From Geodermatophilus bullaregiensis (lineage in GTDB: Bacteria > Actinomycetota > Actinomycetes > Mycobacteriales > Geodermatophilaceae): a stretch of DNA of 64,000 bases. The notes beneath the pieces were generated by a model. That model saw only the letters and a list, made by a program, of their open reading frames with translations, was not told the origin of the DNA and searched no databases. The translations under genes and the position numbers were made by a program. Below, in pieces: positions 54,219 through 63,885 of this stretch. The stretch lies in NCBI RefSeq assembly GCF_016907675.1, contig NZ_JAFBCJ010000001.1, forward strand, positions 3,906,001-3,970,000, in the 5' to 3' direction. Within the stretch, counting starts at the first letter, position 1. The number at the start of each line of letters is the position of its first letter.

Positions 54219-55426
54219 GCGATCACGCCGTCGCGGGTCAGCGCCGCCAGGTCGTCCCCGGTGACGCCGAGCTCGGTGAGGACGGCGGCGGTGTGCTCGC
54301 CCACCCCGGGCGCGGGCCCGCGCGGGCCGACGTCGCCGCCGCGCAGGCGCAGCGGTGCGCGCACGGTGCGGAACCGCCGTCCGGACGGCTCCTCGATCGT
54401 CGGGAACAGCCCGTCGGCGGCGGCCTGCTCGTCGGCGGCGAACTCCGAGACCGTGGACGCCGGTCCCCAGATGAAGCCCCGCTCGTCGAACAGCGCGCTC
54501 CACTCCGACAGCGGCCGGGTGGCGAAGGCGTCGTCCATCAGCCGGGTCAGCTCCGGCATGTTCGCGGCCCGGGCACCCACGGTGGCGAACCGCTCGTCGT
54601 CGACCCACTCGGGGTGACCGACGGTCTCGCAGAACGGCGGCCACCAGCGGGGCTCGGGCATGAACAACAGGATCCAGCGGCGGTCGGCGCAGCGGAACCC
54701 GCCGTGCAGGGCGTGCGGCCGGGCGATGCGGCCCTGCGGCGTGGGGGTGACCCCGTCCACCAGCGTGGCCGACAGGTCGCTGGACATGGTCCACGCGGCG
54801 GCGGCGAGCAGGCTGACGTCCACGACCTGCCCCTCGCCGGTGGCCTCGACCAGGCGCAGCGCGGCGAGCACGCCGCCGAAGAGGGCCAGCGCGGCGGTGT
54901 GGTCGCCCTGGGCGGGGCGCAGCCGGGGCGGCGCGGAGTTGGCCGGCTCGCTCATCGCGTCGAGGACGGCGCCGCGCCCGAAGAAGGCGGTGAGGTCGTA
55001 GCCGGGGCGGGCCGCGTCGGGTCCGGAGGGGCCGTAGCCGGTGAGCGTGGCGTGCACCAGGCGCGGGTTGAGGGCGTGCAGGGCGGGGGCGTCCAGCCCG
55101 AAGCGGGCCTGCCGGGTGGGCAGCAGGTTGCACAGGAAGACGTCGGCGCGGGCCGCCAGCCGCCGCACGAGGTCGGCACCCTGCGCCTCGTCGAGCGCGA
55201 CGGCGATGCTGCGCTTGCCGCGGTTGTCCATCTGGAACGCGGCGTCGACCGGCGCCTCCCCCTCGGGGACCCGCGGCTGCCGGGTGGCCCCGCGCATGGG
55301 GTCCCCGCGGAGGGGCTCGACCTTGACGACGTCGGCCCCCATGTCGGCCATCAGCGCGGCGGCTCCCGGGGCGGCCATCCAGGTGGCCACCTCGACCACG
55401 CGCACGCCCTCCAGCGGTGCGGCCAT
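54215..55426 (-). CDS. CaiB/BaiF-family (class III) CoA-transferase
   Basis: A 403-residue CoA-transferase: VVEVATWMAAPGAAALMADM, then DVVKVEPLRGDPMRG, NRGKRSIAV and PGYDLTAFFGRGAVL, where the Asp is the catalytic residue that forms an acyl anhydride in relatives. It moves CoA between carboxylic acids without hydrolysis. It is last in a leftward operon with a decarboxylase-like and a hydroxyacyl-dehydrogenase gene (22-base gap), so it may activate an acid for that pathway. The N-terminal ATG 55426 gives the standard start. Confidence 0.92.
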   Translation of the reverse strand: MAAPLEGVRVVEVATWMAAPGAAALMADMGADVVKVEPLRGDPMRGATRQPRVPEGEAPVDAAFQMDNRGKRSIAVALDEAQGADLVRRLAARADVFLCNLLPTRQARFGLDAPALHALNPRLVHATLTGYGPSGPDAARPGYDLTAFFGRGAVLDAMSEPANSAPPRLRPAQGDHTAALALFGGVLAALRLVEATGEGQVVDVSLLAAAAWTMSSDLSATLVDGVTPTPQGRIARPHALHGGFRCADRRWILLFMPEPRWWPPFCETVGHPEWVDDERFATVGARAANMPELTRLMDDAFATRPLSEWSALFDERGFIWGPASTVSEFAADEQAAADGLFPTIEEPSGRRFRTVRAPLRLRGGDVGPRGPAPGVGEHTAAVLTELGVTGDDLAALTRDGVIA

Positions 55427-55448
55427 CGCCGGTCCTCCGTTCGCACGG

Positions 55449-56186
55449 TCAGTCCTGCAGGTAGTCGAAGACCAGGCTCGCCCGGCCCAGCGTGAGGTCG
55501 GTGAGGACGTGGCTGGCCGAGACGATCTCCCGCACCGGCAGGTCGGCGAGCGGCGCGAGCGCGTGCTCGAACAGCTGCAGCCGGGCGGGGCCGGTCCAGG
55601 CGCCGCGGATGGTGATGTCGGTGATCTGGCTGCGGACGAGCTCGAGGATCCGCGGGCGCCGGTCGTAGCCGGGCAGCACCTTCAGCCCGAAGGTGGGCCG
55701 GCCGATCTCCGCGACGGCGTCCTCGTCGCTCATCGGCGCGTGCTTGTAGCCCATCGTCGCGGTGGCCACCCGCAGCGTCCCGTAGTCCAGGGTGCCGACG
55801 AGGGTGTCGGAGTCGACGTAGAGGCTCGGCGTGCCCGCCTTCTTCGGGAAGGCGCTGATCTCCCGGCCGCTGGCGATCGAGGCCAGGCTGTCGACGTACA
55901 TGGCGTGCAGGTAGTCGGCGCTCTCGCCCTCGTACTGGACCTGCAGCACCTGCCCGGACTCGGTGAACGACCCCAGGCCGGTGACGTCGGGCATCCGCAT
56001 CACCTCGAACTTGACCAGCGGGTCGGCGACCGTCAGGGGCTCGGGCACCACGCGCCGCATCGCCTCGGCGTCGGTCCGGTACAGGATGTTGAGGTACTCG
56101 CGCCCGGTGAACCGGTAGCGCCCCGACGGGTAGGCGGGCGCGCCGAGGGGCGTCGTCGACTGCCGGCGGACCTCCTCGACGTCCAT
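55449..56186 (-). CDS. Acetoacetate decarboxylase family protein
   Basis: A 245-residue enzyme. FPKKAGTPSLYVDSDTLVG holds the adjacent lysines 115 and 116, the same numbers as the Schiff-base lysine and its pKa-lowering neighbour in clostridial acetoacetate decarboxylase. SGREISAFP and an earlier Glu complete the active site. It probably decarboxylates a beta-keto acid or cleaves a related compound. Its ATG overlaps the stop of the dehydrogenase gene (TGATG), which would make beta-keto acids from beta-hydroxy acids, so the two steps fit. Confidence 0.9.
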   Translation of the reverse strand: MDVEEVRRQSTTPLGAPAYPSGRYRFTGREYLNILYRTDAEAMRRVVPEPLTVADPLVKFEVMRMPDVTGLGSFTESGQVLQVQYEGESADYLHAMYVDSLASIASGREISAFPKKAGTPSLYVDSDTLVGTLDYGTLRVATATMGYKHAPMSDEDAVAEIGRPTFGLKVLPGYDRRPRILELVRSQITDITIRGAWTGPARLQLFEHALAPLADLPVREIVSASHVLTDLTLGRASLVFDYLQD

Positions 56187-57139
56187 CAGCCGCGCCCGCC
56201 CCGGGCGGCGTCCCGGGCGGCGTCCCGGGCCTGGATGACCGCGAGCTGGGCCCGGTCGCGGGCCTCGGTCAGCTCCTCGTAGCCGCGCCCGGCGAAGCGC
56301 TCCTCCACCTGGCCGCTGATCAGCTCGACGGTCGCCTCGTCGAGCTCGGGCTGCTCGACCACCTTCCAGCGCCGCGCCATGCCGGGGCCGAGGTGCTCGA
56401 GGAAGTGCCGCATGCCGCCCGGTCCGCCGCCGAGGTGGAAGCTCTCGAACGGGCCGGCCGTGGCCCACCGGGGGCCGATCGACTCGGTGACGATCTCGTC
56501 GAGCTCCGCGGCGCTGACGACGCCCTGGGTCACCAGCCACACGCACTCGCGGAACAGCGTCGACTGCAGCCGGTTGGCCACGAACCCGCCGATCTCCCGG
56601 TGCAGGACGACGGGCTTCTTGCCGACCGACCGGTAGAAGTCGACCGCCGCCTCGACCGCCCAGGGCGCGGTCCGCTCACCGGGCACCACCTCGACCAGCG
56701 GCAGCACCTCCGGCGGGTTGAACGGGTGGCCGACCACGAGCCGCTCGGGCGTGCGCATCCCCCGCGCGAGGTCGCTGGGCATGAGCGCCGAGGTCGAGGA
56801 GGCGATCAGCGTCCGCTCGCCGACCGCGGCCTCGATGCGGGCGAGGAGCTCCTGCTTGAGCGGCAGCCGCTCGGGGGCGTTCTCCTGGACGACGTCGGCA
56901 CCCGCGACGGCGGTCCCGACGTCGTCGACCACCTCGATGCGGGCCAGCAGGTCCGCGGCGTCCCCGGTGCCCGGCTGCAGCCGGGTGAGGTGGCGGACGG
57001 CCGCCTCGACCTGGGGGCCGACGTCGGGCCGCGGGTCCTGCACGCGGACGGGGTGGCCGTGCGCGGCGAACAGCGCCGCCCACGACACCCCGATGGTCCC
57101 GGCTCCGATGACCGCGACGGTGCCCCTGCTCCGGTCCAC
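56186..57139 (-). CDS. 3-hydroxyacyl-CoA dehydrogenase family (carnitine dehydrogenase/CryL1-like)
   Basis: A 317-residue NAD-dependent dehydrogenase: VAVIGAGTIGVSWAALFAAH for NAD, the catalytic His in VVGHPFNPPEVLPLVEVVPG, then HREIGGFVANRLQSTLFREC. A single short C-terminal domain points to the L-carnitine dehydrogenase/lambda-crystallin branch, which acts on free beta-hydroxy acids, and not to fatty-acid beta-oxidation. GTG 57139 is used; an ATG at 57187 would add 16 residues. It heads the operon with the decarboxylase-like and CoA-transferase genes. Confidence 0.88.
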   Translation of the reverse strand: MDRSRGTVAVIGAGTIGVSWAALFAAHGHPVRVQDPRPDVGPQVEAAVRHLTRLQPGTGDAADLLARIEVVDDVGTAVAGADVVQENAPERLPLKQELLARIEAAVGERTLIASSTSALMPSDLARGMRTPERLVVGHPFNPPEVLPLVEVVPGERTAPWAVEAAVDFYRSVGKKPVVLHREIGGFVANRLQSTLFRECVWLVTQGVVSAAELDEIVTESIGPRWATAGPFESFHLGGGPGGMRHFLEHLGPGMARRWKVVEQPELDEATVELISGQVEERFAGRGYEELTEARDRAQLAVIQARDAARDAARGGRG

Positions 57140-57232
57140 GTGCGCCCCCGGTGCGCTCGTCCGCTCCCCGCCTGCATCGGAACACATCCGCCCGCCGGAC
57201 GCGACCTCCGTCCCACCCGCGTCGGTGCGGCG

Positions 57233-58858
57233 TCAGCCGAGCTGGGCGGCGACCAGGGGCTCGAGGGTCAGCTGCGGCTTGCCGTTGCGCACCACGCCCA
57301 TGACCCACTTGTTGGTGAACAGCGCGAGGAGCTCGCCGTCGCTGCGCTGCACCACCTCGGTGCCGGTGGTGGCGGTGATGCCCGCGACCGAGGCCTCGTC
57401 GGTGCGCATCGCGAGGGTGTAGGGGAGCGGCTCGAGCCGCACCGGGGCGGAGAACTCGTGCTCCATCCGGTGGGTGGCCACCTCGAACTGCATCGGGCCC
57501 ACGACGGCGAAGACCGGTGCCTGCTCCCCGCGCCGGTCCGAGCGCAGCACCTGGACGACGCCCTCGGACTCCAGCTGCTCGATCCCGCGGCGGAACTGCT
57601 TGTGCTTGGCCGTCTCGAGGCTCCGGACGACGGCGAAGTGCTCGGGCGCGAACGTCGTCAGCGGCGGGAAGGCGACCGGGCGCCCGGCGTACAGCGTGTC
57701 GCCGACGTGCAGCGCCGAGGCGTTGACCAGCCCGACGACGTCACCGGGGTAGGCGACGTCGATGCTCTCGCGCTCGCGGCCGAAGACGTGCTGGGCGTAC
57801 TTCGTCGCGAACGGGCGGCCGGTGGGCCCGTGGGTGACCACCATGCCGCGCTCGAACACCCCGGAGCAGATCCGGACGTAGGCCAGCCGGTCGCGGTGGG
57901 CGGCGTCCATGCCCGACTGCACCTTGAAGACGAACGCGCTGAACGGCGCGTCGACCGGACGGGGGACCCCGTCGGTGTCGGGCCGGCCGGCCGGTGCGGG
58001 GGCCAGGTCGACGAGGACGTCGAGCAGCGCGCCGACGCCGAAGTTGGAGATCGCCGAGGCGAAGAGCACCGGGGTGGTCACGCCGGAGAGGAACAGGTCC
58101 TGGTCGTGCTCCCCGGCGGTCGCGGCCAGCAGGTCGGCCTCCTCGCACGCCCGGGCCCAGGCGTCGGGCTCCCGGGCGGCGGCCTCGGCGGGGGAGAGCA
58201 GCTCCTCGGGGGCGACCGTGGCACCCCCGGCCGTCCGGGTGTAGCGCCGGTAGCCGCCGTCGCGCCGGTCGAGCACGCCGCGGAAGTCGCCCGCGATCCC
58301 CACCGGCCAGGTCAGCGGCGTCGGCGTGAGCCCGGTCCGCTCGGCGACCTCGTCCATCAGCTCCAGGGCGTCCTTGCCGGGGCGGTCCCACTTGTTGACC
58401 ACGGTGACCACCGGGATGCCGCGGTGCCGGCAGACGGCGAACAGCTTCATCGTCTGCGCCTCGAGGCCCTTCGCGGCGTCGACGAGCATCACCGCGGCGT
58501 CGACGGCGGTGAGCACCCGGTAGGTGTCCTCGGAGAAGTCGGCGTGCCCGGGGGTGTCGAGGAGGTTCACCACGGTGTCGCGGTAGGAGAACTGCAGCGC
58601 GGCCGAGGTGATCGAGATCCCGCGGGCCTTCTCCATGTCCATCCAGTCCGACACCGTGCCGCGCCGACCGGCCTTGCCGTGCACCGCGCCGGCCTGCCCG
58701 ATCACCCGGGCGTGCAGCGCCAGCGCCTCGGTCAGCGTCGACTTGCCGGCGTCGGGGTGGCTGATGACGGCGAACGTCCGCCGGCGGGCGGCCTCGGCGA
58801 CCACGTCGGACGGCGTCGGGCCGGCGCCGTCCGGGCGGGTCGGGGCGGTCGTGGTCAT
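57233..58858 (-). CDS. prfC: Peptide chain release factor 3
   Basis: A 541-residue translational GTPase that recycles RF1 and RF2 after termination. The GTPase motifs are visible: ISHPDAGKST (G1, residues 33-42), RGISITSA (G2), LLDTPGHADFSEDTYR (G3) and VVNKWDRPGKD (G4). RF3-specific C-terminal blocks include VVGPMQFEVATHRMEHEF. ATG 58858 is preceded by GGAGAGG. The tRNA-His gene lies 71 bases upstream in the same direction, so the two may share transcription. Confidence 0.96.
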   Translation of the reverse strand: MTTTAPTRPDGAGPTPSDVVAEAARRRTFAVISHPDAGKSTLTEALALHARVIGQAGAVHGKAGRRGTVSDWMDMEKARGISITSAALQFSYRDTVVNLLDTPGHADFSEDTYRVLTAVDAAVMLVDAAKGLEAQTMKLFAVCRHRGIPVVTVVNKWDRPGKDALELMDEVAERTGLTPTPLTWPVGIAGDFRGVLDRRDGGYRRYTRTAGGATVAPEELLSPAEAAAREPDAWARACEEADLLAATAGEHDQDLFLSGVTTPVLFASAISNFGVGALLDVLVDLAPAPAGRPDTDGVPRPVDAPFSAFVFKVQSGMDAAHRDRLAYVRICSGVFERGMVVTHGPTGRPFATKYAQHVFGRERESIDVAYPGDVVGLVNASALHVGDTLYAGRPVAFPPLTTFAPEHFAVVRSLETAKHKQFRRGIEQLESEGVVQVLRSDRRGEQAPVFAVVGPMQFEVATHRMEHEFSAPVRLEPLPYTLAMRTDEASVAGITATTGTEVVQRSDGELLALFTNKWVMGVVRNGKPQLTLEPLVAAQLG

Positions 58859-58929
58859 CGGTGCCTCTCCCTGGTGGTGCGTGGAACGCAGAGGCCCCGG
58901 TCGGCGAACCGACCGGGGCCTCTCCGAGG

Positions 58930-59003
58930 GGTGAGTGACGGGGCTCGAACCCGCGACACCCAGGATCACAACCTGGTGCTCTACCAGCTGAGCTACACCC
59001 ACC
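58930..59003 (-). tRNA. tRNA-His (anticodon GUG)
   Basis: A minus-strand cloverleaf: acceptor GTGGGTG/CACTCAC preceded by the extra G(-1) opposite C73, D-arm TAGCTCAGCTGGTAGAGC, anticodon stem CCAGG/CCTGG with loop TTGTGAT (GTG, His), and T-arm CGGGTTCGAGCCCCG. CCA is not encoded. Confidence 0.96.
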
Positions 59004-59060
59004 GCGTGCACTCCCGGGGCCTGCGGCGCCGGGGAGCACGCAGAACGATACCGGAGCCGG

Positions 59061-59750
59061 TCAGCTCCCCGACGCCGCCGGGGGTGTGCCGTCCACCGCC
59101 TCGACCGGGACGCTCGCGTCGGCGGCGGCGAGGACGTCGGCGAAGGTCGTCGAGACCTCCCCGGCCGCGCGCTGGGCCTGCGACGTCGAGGGCCCGGGTG
59201 CGTCGACGAACAGCGTCCGCCGGTAGTAGGCCAGCTCGCGGATGCTCTCCACGATGTCGGCCAGCGCCCGGTGCGCCAGGCCCTTGGGCGGCTGGGCGAA
59301 GTACACCCGCGGGAACCAGCGGCGGGCCAGCTCCTTCACCGAGCTGACGTCGACCATCCGGTAGTGCAGGTGGTCGTCGAGCTCGGGCATGTCGCGGGCG
59401 AGGAAGCCCCGGTCGGTGGCGATCGAGTTGCCGCACAGGGGGGCGGTGCGCCGCTCGGGCACCCACCGCTTGACGTAGGCGAGCACCTGCTGCTCGGCCT
59501 CGGCGAGGGTGAGCGTCGAGGCGCGCACCGCCTCGGTCAGCCCGGACTTCGCGTGCATCTCGGTGACGACGTCGGCCATGCCGTCGAGGTCGGCGTCCTC
59601 CGCGGAGATCACCAGGTCCAGCCCCGGGTCGAGCACCCGCAGCTCGGAGTCGGTCACGACCACGGCGACCTCGATCAGCTTGTCCCTCGTGAGGTCCAGC
59701 CCGGTCATCTCGCAGTCGATCCAGACCAGGTGCCCGCCGGTGTCCGCCAC
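59061..59750 (-). CDS. orn: Oligoribonuclease
   Basis: A 229-residue DEDD-type 3'-5' exonuclease that degrades RNA dinucleotides and other short oligoribonucleotides. Acidic motifs are [11 protein letters not shown] (DxE), [16 protein letters not shown] (second Asp), and HRALADI with the final Asp and catalytic His. The 40-residue tail beyond the domain ([17 protein letters not shown]) is typical of actinobacterial homologues. GTG 59750 starts the protein just before the first catalytic strand. It faces the membrane-protein gene at 59919. Confidence 0.96.
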   Translation of the reverse strand: MADTGGHLVWIDCEMTGLDLTRDKLIEVAVVVTDSELRVLDPGLDLVISAEDADLDGMADVVTEMHAKSGLTEAVRASTLTLAEAEQQVLAYVKRWVPERRTAPLCGNSIATDRGFLARDMPELDDHLHYRMVDVSSVKELARRWFPRVYFAQPPKGLAHRALADIVESIRELAYYRRTLFVDAPGPSTSQAQRAAGEVSTTFADVLAAADASVPVEAVDGTPPAASGS

Positions 59751-59918
59751 GACGCCCGACCCTACGTCGCGCCCGTCGCGCAGTCCCGTCCGTCCCGGCC
59801 GCCACGCGTGTCCGCTCCGTGACGCAGCCGCCACACCGGCGTTCCGCGGGGGGTCGGAATCGGCCGGTCCCGCCGATAGGCTCGGCCCTTCCCGTCCCGC
59901 ACCCCTGGGAGTCCCTCC

Positions 59919-61136
59919 GTGCCCCACCCTGCCGCGCGTGCCCGAGCGGTGCCCCCCGCGCCGGGCTCGCTGGCCGCCGGGCTCCGGCACCCCGTCGCGC
60001 TGCTCCGCTGGCTCTGGTCGGCCCACACGACGCCGGGCCAGCCCGGCCGGCCGACCGGCCAGACCGAGCTGCGCTGGATCTACACCGCCTGGCTCGGGGC
60101 CTTCCTGCTCAAGATGCTGGGCTCCTCGTGGGACGTCTCCTGGCACTTCCGGTGGCTGCGCGACGACCTCGCGCCCCCGCACCTGCTCAACTCGGCGGGC
60201 ACGGCCGTCGTCGTCGCGCTCGTGGTGTTCCACAGCTACACCGGCCACGGCGTCGACCGGCGGGCGCTGCACCTCCTGCAGTGGGGGATCGGCACCTTCC
60301 TGATCGCCGTCCCGATCGACATCGTCAACCACCGGATCAACGGGCTGGACATCACCAGCTGGAGCCCCAGCCACGCGCTGCTCTACCTCGGGACGGCGAT
60401 CATGCTGGCCGGGGCGATCCGCGGCTGGTGGCTGTACGCCGCGCCGGGCCGCACCCGCGACCTGGTCTCGCTCGGGCTGTGGCTGTTCTTCGTCGAGAAC
60501 GCGGTCTTCCCCAACCAGCACCAGGAGTACGGCGTGCTGTCGCTGCGCGCCTACGAGGCCGGGGCGACGACGGCCGAGCCGCAGCTGCTCGACTTCGCCG
60601 CCGCGCAGGGCCAGACGCCCACGATGTTCATGCTCCCGGTGCCCCCCTGGGTGCACCCGGCCTGGCTCGTCTGTGCCGGCCTGCTGTCGCTCGTCGTCGC
60701 GCGGAAGGTCGTCGGCCTGCGGTGGACGGCGTCGGTCGTCGTCGGCACCTACCTCGCCTACCGGGCCGTGGTGTGGCTCGGCCTGGTCGCGCTGGACTTC
60801 CCGCCGTCGGTGCTGCCGTTCGTGCTGCTGGTCGGCGCGGTGTGCGTCGACCTGGCGGTCACCCACCGGCTGCCCGGCTGGTCGGCCGCGCCCGCCACCG
60901 TGGCCGCGGTCTACGCCGCCGCCTGGGTGCAGGACGCCGCCGGCCTGCTGCCGCCCTGGGACTTCTCCTGGTGGTCCGTCGCGCTCGTCCTCGTCGGCTT
61001 CACCGCCCTCTGGACGGCGGTGGACCTGGTCACCCGCAGCTCCTCCTTCGCCGCCTGGCGGCGCCCCGTCGAGCCGGGCCGCGCCGCCGACGTCCTCGCC
61101 GCCGTGCCCGACGCCGGCGGCGCGTCGTCGCGTTGA
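59919..61136 (+). CDS. Polytopic membrane protein of unknown function
   Basis: A 405-residue protein with about nine to ten helices that I do not recognise by name. Conserved-looking histidine/tryptophan motifs sit in the membrane: [40 protein letters not shown] and [11 protein letters not shown]. Clusters of WxxxWH and PPH could bind a metal or heme. GGAGT precedes GTG 59919. A second uncharacterised gene follows 127 bases downstream in the same direction. Confidence 0.7.
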   Translation: MPHPAARARAVPPAPGSLAAGLRHPVALLRWLWSAHTTPGQPGRPTGQTELRWIYTAWLGAFLLKMLGSSWDVSWHFRWLRDDLAPPHLLNSAGTAVVVALVVFHSYTGHGVDRRALHLLQWGIGTFLIAVPIDIVNHRINGLDITSWSPSHALLYLGTAIMLAGAIRGWWLYAAPGRTRDLVSLGLWLFFVENAVFPNQHQEYGVLSLRAYEAGATTAEPQLLDFAAAQGQTPTMFMLPVPPWVHPAWLVCAGLLSLVVARKVVGLRWTASVVVGTYLAYRAVVWLGLVALDFPPSVLPFVLLVGAVCVDLAVTHRLPGWSAAPATVAAVYAAAWVQDAAGLLPPWDFSWWSVALVLVGFTALWTAVDLVTRSSSFAAWRRPVEPGRAADVLAAVPDAGGASSR

Positions 61137-61263
61137 GGAGCCGGACCGCCCCGTCACATGACGTAACGTCGGGCGCGGCCGCTCCGGCGTGCCCGGCGGG
61201 TCCGACGACCGCCCCCGTGCGCCTCCGGCGACTGCGCACCGCACCCGACCTCCGGAGGACGAC

Positions 61264-63078
61264 GTGCTGCCCCTGACCGCGGCGCCGCTGCAGACGGCGG
61301 GGGAGCGCGCGCTCTTCGCCGAGCTGACCCGATGGGACCGCGGCGGCAGCGTCCGCGGCGCCGTCGTCGCGTCGATCCCCGTCGTGGACGGGCCGATGGA
61401 GCGGCGGGTCGCCGACGCCGTCCTCTTCGTGCCCGAGGGCCTGGCGGTCGTGCGCATCGTCGAGGTGGTGCGCCAGAGCGGCGTGGTCACCGCCGCCCCC
61501 GAGGGCTCCTGGACCATCGGCCCCGGCGCCGGCCCCGGCGAGGTGCTCCAGCTGGCCGGGGGCGGGTCCTCGCCGCTGGACGGGCTGATGCGCGCCGGCA
61601 TGGACGCCGCCGTCCGGCTGCGCGGCGCCGGCCTCGAGCCCGGCCGGATCGCCCGGCTCACCGTCCTCGTCGGCGACCTCACCGGCCTGGTGCCCGCCGA
61701 CGGCGACCTCGGCGAGGGCGACCAGGTGGCGCTGCTGGAACCCCGCTCGCTGCTGCTGGGCATCGCCCGGTCGGCCCGCTACGCCGGCGTGGACAACCCG
61801 CGGCTGTGGACCACCGCCGACGTCCGCGCCGCGCTGACCGCACTCGGTCTGCCGGGCCGCGGCCCCTCGGTCGAGGAGCTCAACGGCGAGGGCTTCCCCT
61901 ACTCGCCCTACGTCCTGCGCAAGCGCGAGCTGCTGGCACCGGCGGCCATGGCCGCGAGCCCCGCGCTGGGTGCTCCCGCTCCCGTGCCCGCCGCCGTGCC
62001 GTCCGCGTTCGCGCCCGCCGCCGCGCCGGCCGGGCCGCTGGTCGACCCGGTCGCGGCCGCCGCGGTGGCCGTGGCCGCGATCCGCGCCGACGAGGAGGCC
62101 GCGGCGCGCGCCGCGGCGGGGATCGCCGCCCTGCCCGCCCCGGTCGGCGCCGTGTCGGCCGCGGCGCCGCCGTCCGCCCCGCCCGTGCCGCGGGGGTGGG
62201 CGCCCACCGCCCGCCTCGCCACGCCGGAGCCCGCGGTGCTCCCGCCGGCGGGCGCCCCGGAGGTCCCCGCCGACGAGACCGGCGGCATCGGCGGGCTCTT
62301 CGGCGGCGGCGAGCACGACCCCGCGCCGGCCGCGACCGGGTGGGCCCCCGCGGCGGCGCCCCCGGAGCCGGCCGTCCCCTCCGCCGCCGGGCCCGCGGAC
62401 CCGCCGCTCCCGCTGGTCGGCCCGCGCCGCCGGTCCCCGGCCGCCCGGCGACGGCTCGCACTGCTCGTCGCCGCGGCGCTGGCCCTGCTCGCCGTCGTGG
62501 TCGGCACGGTGGTCGGCCTGACCGGCGACGACGACACCGCCTCGGCCGCCCCGGAGCAGCCCGCCGCGGTCAGCGCGTCCCCCGCCGCCCAGGTGCCGGC
62601 CGGGCCGCAGCCGGGTCAGCGCACGGTGCTCGACGGCACCACGTTCGTCCTCCAGCAGGTGCGCACCGAGGACACCTGCACCGGCAACGCCTACGGCGCG
62701 GTGGCCGACTTCTTCGAGCAGCGCGACTGCGCCGGCCTGGCGCGGGCGCTGTACTCCACGGACGTCGCCGGCCGCCCCGCGGTGGTCTCGGTGGTGGCGG
62801 TGGACACGGGCGACGCCGCCGGGGCCGGCGCGCTGCGGGCTCTGACCGACCGCGACGGCAGCGGCAACGTCAGCGACCTGCTGCGCGAAGGCGTCCGCTA
62901 CGCCGGCGGCCCCGCCGAGCTCTCCGGCGCCGAGTACGCCAGCGCGGTGGAGGGGTCCGTGGTCACCGTCGTCGAGACCGCCTGGGCCGCCCCCGGCGGG
63001 ACCGGCACCTCGGCCGACCTCGACCTCGTCGCCGGCACCGCCCTCGCCCTCCCGATGCCCGCCCCCACCACGGACTGA
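61264..63078 (+). CDS. Large single-pass protein with Ala/Pro linker, unknown function
   Basis: A 604-residue protein in three parts. The N-terminal cytoplasmic domain of about 220 residues ([20 protein letters not shown], then [20 protein letters not shown]) has a nuclease-related look (NERD-like spacing), but I cannot confirm it. A long Ala/Pro/Val linker (about 225-390) leads to one membrane helix ([20 protein letters not shown], about 400-420), and an extracellular domain of about 160 residues follows with two cysteines ([31 protein letters not shown]). GGAGG precedes GTG 61264. Confidence 0.65.
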   Translation: MLPLTAAPLQTAGERALFAELTRWDRGGSVRGAVVASIPVVDGPMERRVADAVLFVPEGLAVVRIVEVVRQSGVVTAAPEGSWTIGPGAGPGEVLQLAGGGSSPLDGLMRAGMDAAVRLRGAGLEPGRIARLTVLVGDLTGLVPADGDLGEGDQVALLEPRSLLLGIARSARYAGVDNPRLWTTADVRAALTALGLPGRGPSVEELNGEGFPYSPYVLRKRELLAPAAMAASPALGAPAPVPAAVPSAFAPAAAPAGPLVDPVAAAAVAVAAIRADEEAAARAAAGIAALPAPVGAVSAAAPPSAPPVPRGWAPTARLATPEPAVLPPAGAPEVPADETGGIGGLFGGGEHDPAPAATGWAPAAAPPEPAVPSAAGPADPPLPLVGPRRRSPAARRRLALLVAAALALLAVVVGTVVGLTGDDDTASAAPEQPAAVSASPAAQVPAGPQPGQRTVLDGTTFVLQQVRTEDTCTGNAYGAVADFFEQRDCAGLARALYSTDVAGRPAVVSVVAVDTGDAAGAGALRALTDRDGSGNVSDLLREGVRYAGGPAELSGAEYASAVEGSVVTVVETAWAAPGGTGTSADLDLVAGTALALPMPAPTTD

Positions 63079-63114
63079 CGCCCAACCCGCTTCCCCGCGC
63101 GGGAGGCGCCCCGG

Positions 63115-63738
63115 TCAGGCGGTGGCGGCGGCCTCGGCCATCGCGGCGAGCAGGCCGGCCATCGCCGGCCGCGGCAGCCGCCCGGCGCTGTGCGGCGTGG
63201 AGTTGACCAGCCCGAAGACGGCGTGCGCGCGGGCCCGGCTGGCGTCGGTGCCCTCCTCGGGGTGCAGCCGCTCCAGGACGCCGACCCACACCTCGACGTA
63301 GCGGCGCTGCAGCCGGCGCACGGTCGCCGCGTCGGCGGGCGGCAGCGAGCCCAGGTCGCGGTCCTGCACGGTGATCAGCGCCGGGTTGTCGAGGGCGAAG
63401 TCGACCTGGAAGGCGACCAGCGCCCGCAGCTGCGCGGCCGGGTCCGGGCCGGCGGCGGCCACGCGGTCGGTCGCGCCGGCCAGCAGCCGCTCGCTGATCC
63501 GCAGCAGCATCTCGGCCAGCATCGCGTCCTTGCTGGCGAAGTGGCGGTAGATGGCCGGTCCGGTCACGCCGACGGCGGCGCCGACGTCGTCGACCCCCAC
63601 GGCCCGGGACCCGCGCTCGGCGAACAGCTGCGCGGCCGCCCGCAGGATCTGCTCGCGCCGGGAGGGCCGGGCGGCGTCGGCCGACAGCGCCGTGTCGGTC
63701 GCGGTGCCGGTCCCGGCGTCGGGCGCGCTGGCGATCAC
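63115..63738 (-). CDS. TetR-family regulator
   Basis: A 207-residue repressor. The helix-turn-helix reads REQILRAAAQLFAERGSRAV, then VDDVGAAVGVTGPAIYRHFA, followed by a helical ligand-binding domain. It is divergent from an acyl-CoA dehydrogenase gene, and TetR proteins in that position usually respond to acyl-CoAs. An inverted repeat TGAACG-GT-CGTTAA lies between the two genes. GTG 63738 starts the N-terminal tail; the domain begins near residue 27. Confidence 0.92.
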   Translation of the reverse strand: MIASAPDAGTGTATDTALSADAARPSRREQILRAAAQLFAERGSRAVGVDDVGAAVGVTGPAIYRHFASKDAMLAEMLLRISERLLAGATDRVAAAGPDPAAQLRALVAFQVDFALDNPALITVQDRDLGSLPPADAATVRRLQRRYVEVWVGVLERLHPEEGTDASRARAHAVFGLVNSTPHSAGRLPRPAMAGLLAAMAEAAATA

Positions 63739-63782
63739 GCCGCGGATGCTAGCCGCCGTCCCGCCGGCCCTGGACCCCGATG

Positions 63783-63796
63783 TGAACGGTCGTTAA
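63783..63796. promoter_or_regulatory. Candidate TetR operator
   Basis: TGAACG-GT-CGTTAA is an inverted repeat with one mismatch (CGTTCA would be perfect), of the type bound by fatty-acid-related TetR repressors. It lies 45 bases from the regulator start and 90 bases before the acyl-CoA dehydrogenase start. Confidence 0.55.
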
Positions 63797-63885
63797 CATG
63801 GCGTCGAGCGGCCGACCGACCGGGACGGCTGCACGGGCGGCCCCGCGGTGACCCCGCCGGCGCCCGCGACCACCAGGGAGCACAC

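Noticed and set aside
57233-59011. Start of release factor 3 further upstream at 59011
   Set aside because: The extension runs across the tRNA-His gene. ATG 58858 with GGAGAGG is the proper start.
59061-61763. Long minus-strand frame upstream of oligoribonuclease
   Set aside because: It lies antisense to the membrane-protein gene, which has clear helices and a start. The extra frame has no recognisable domain.
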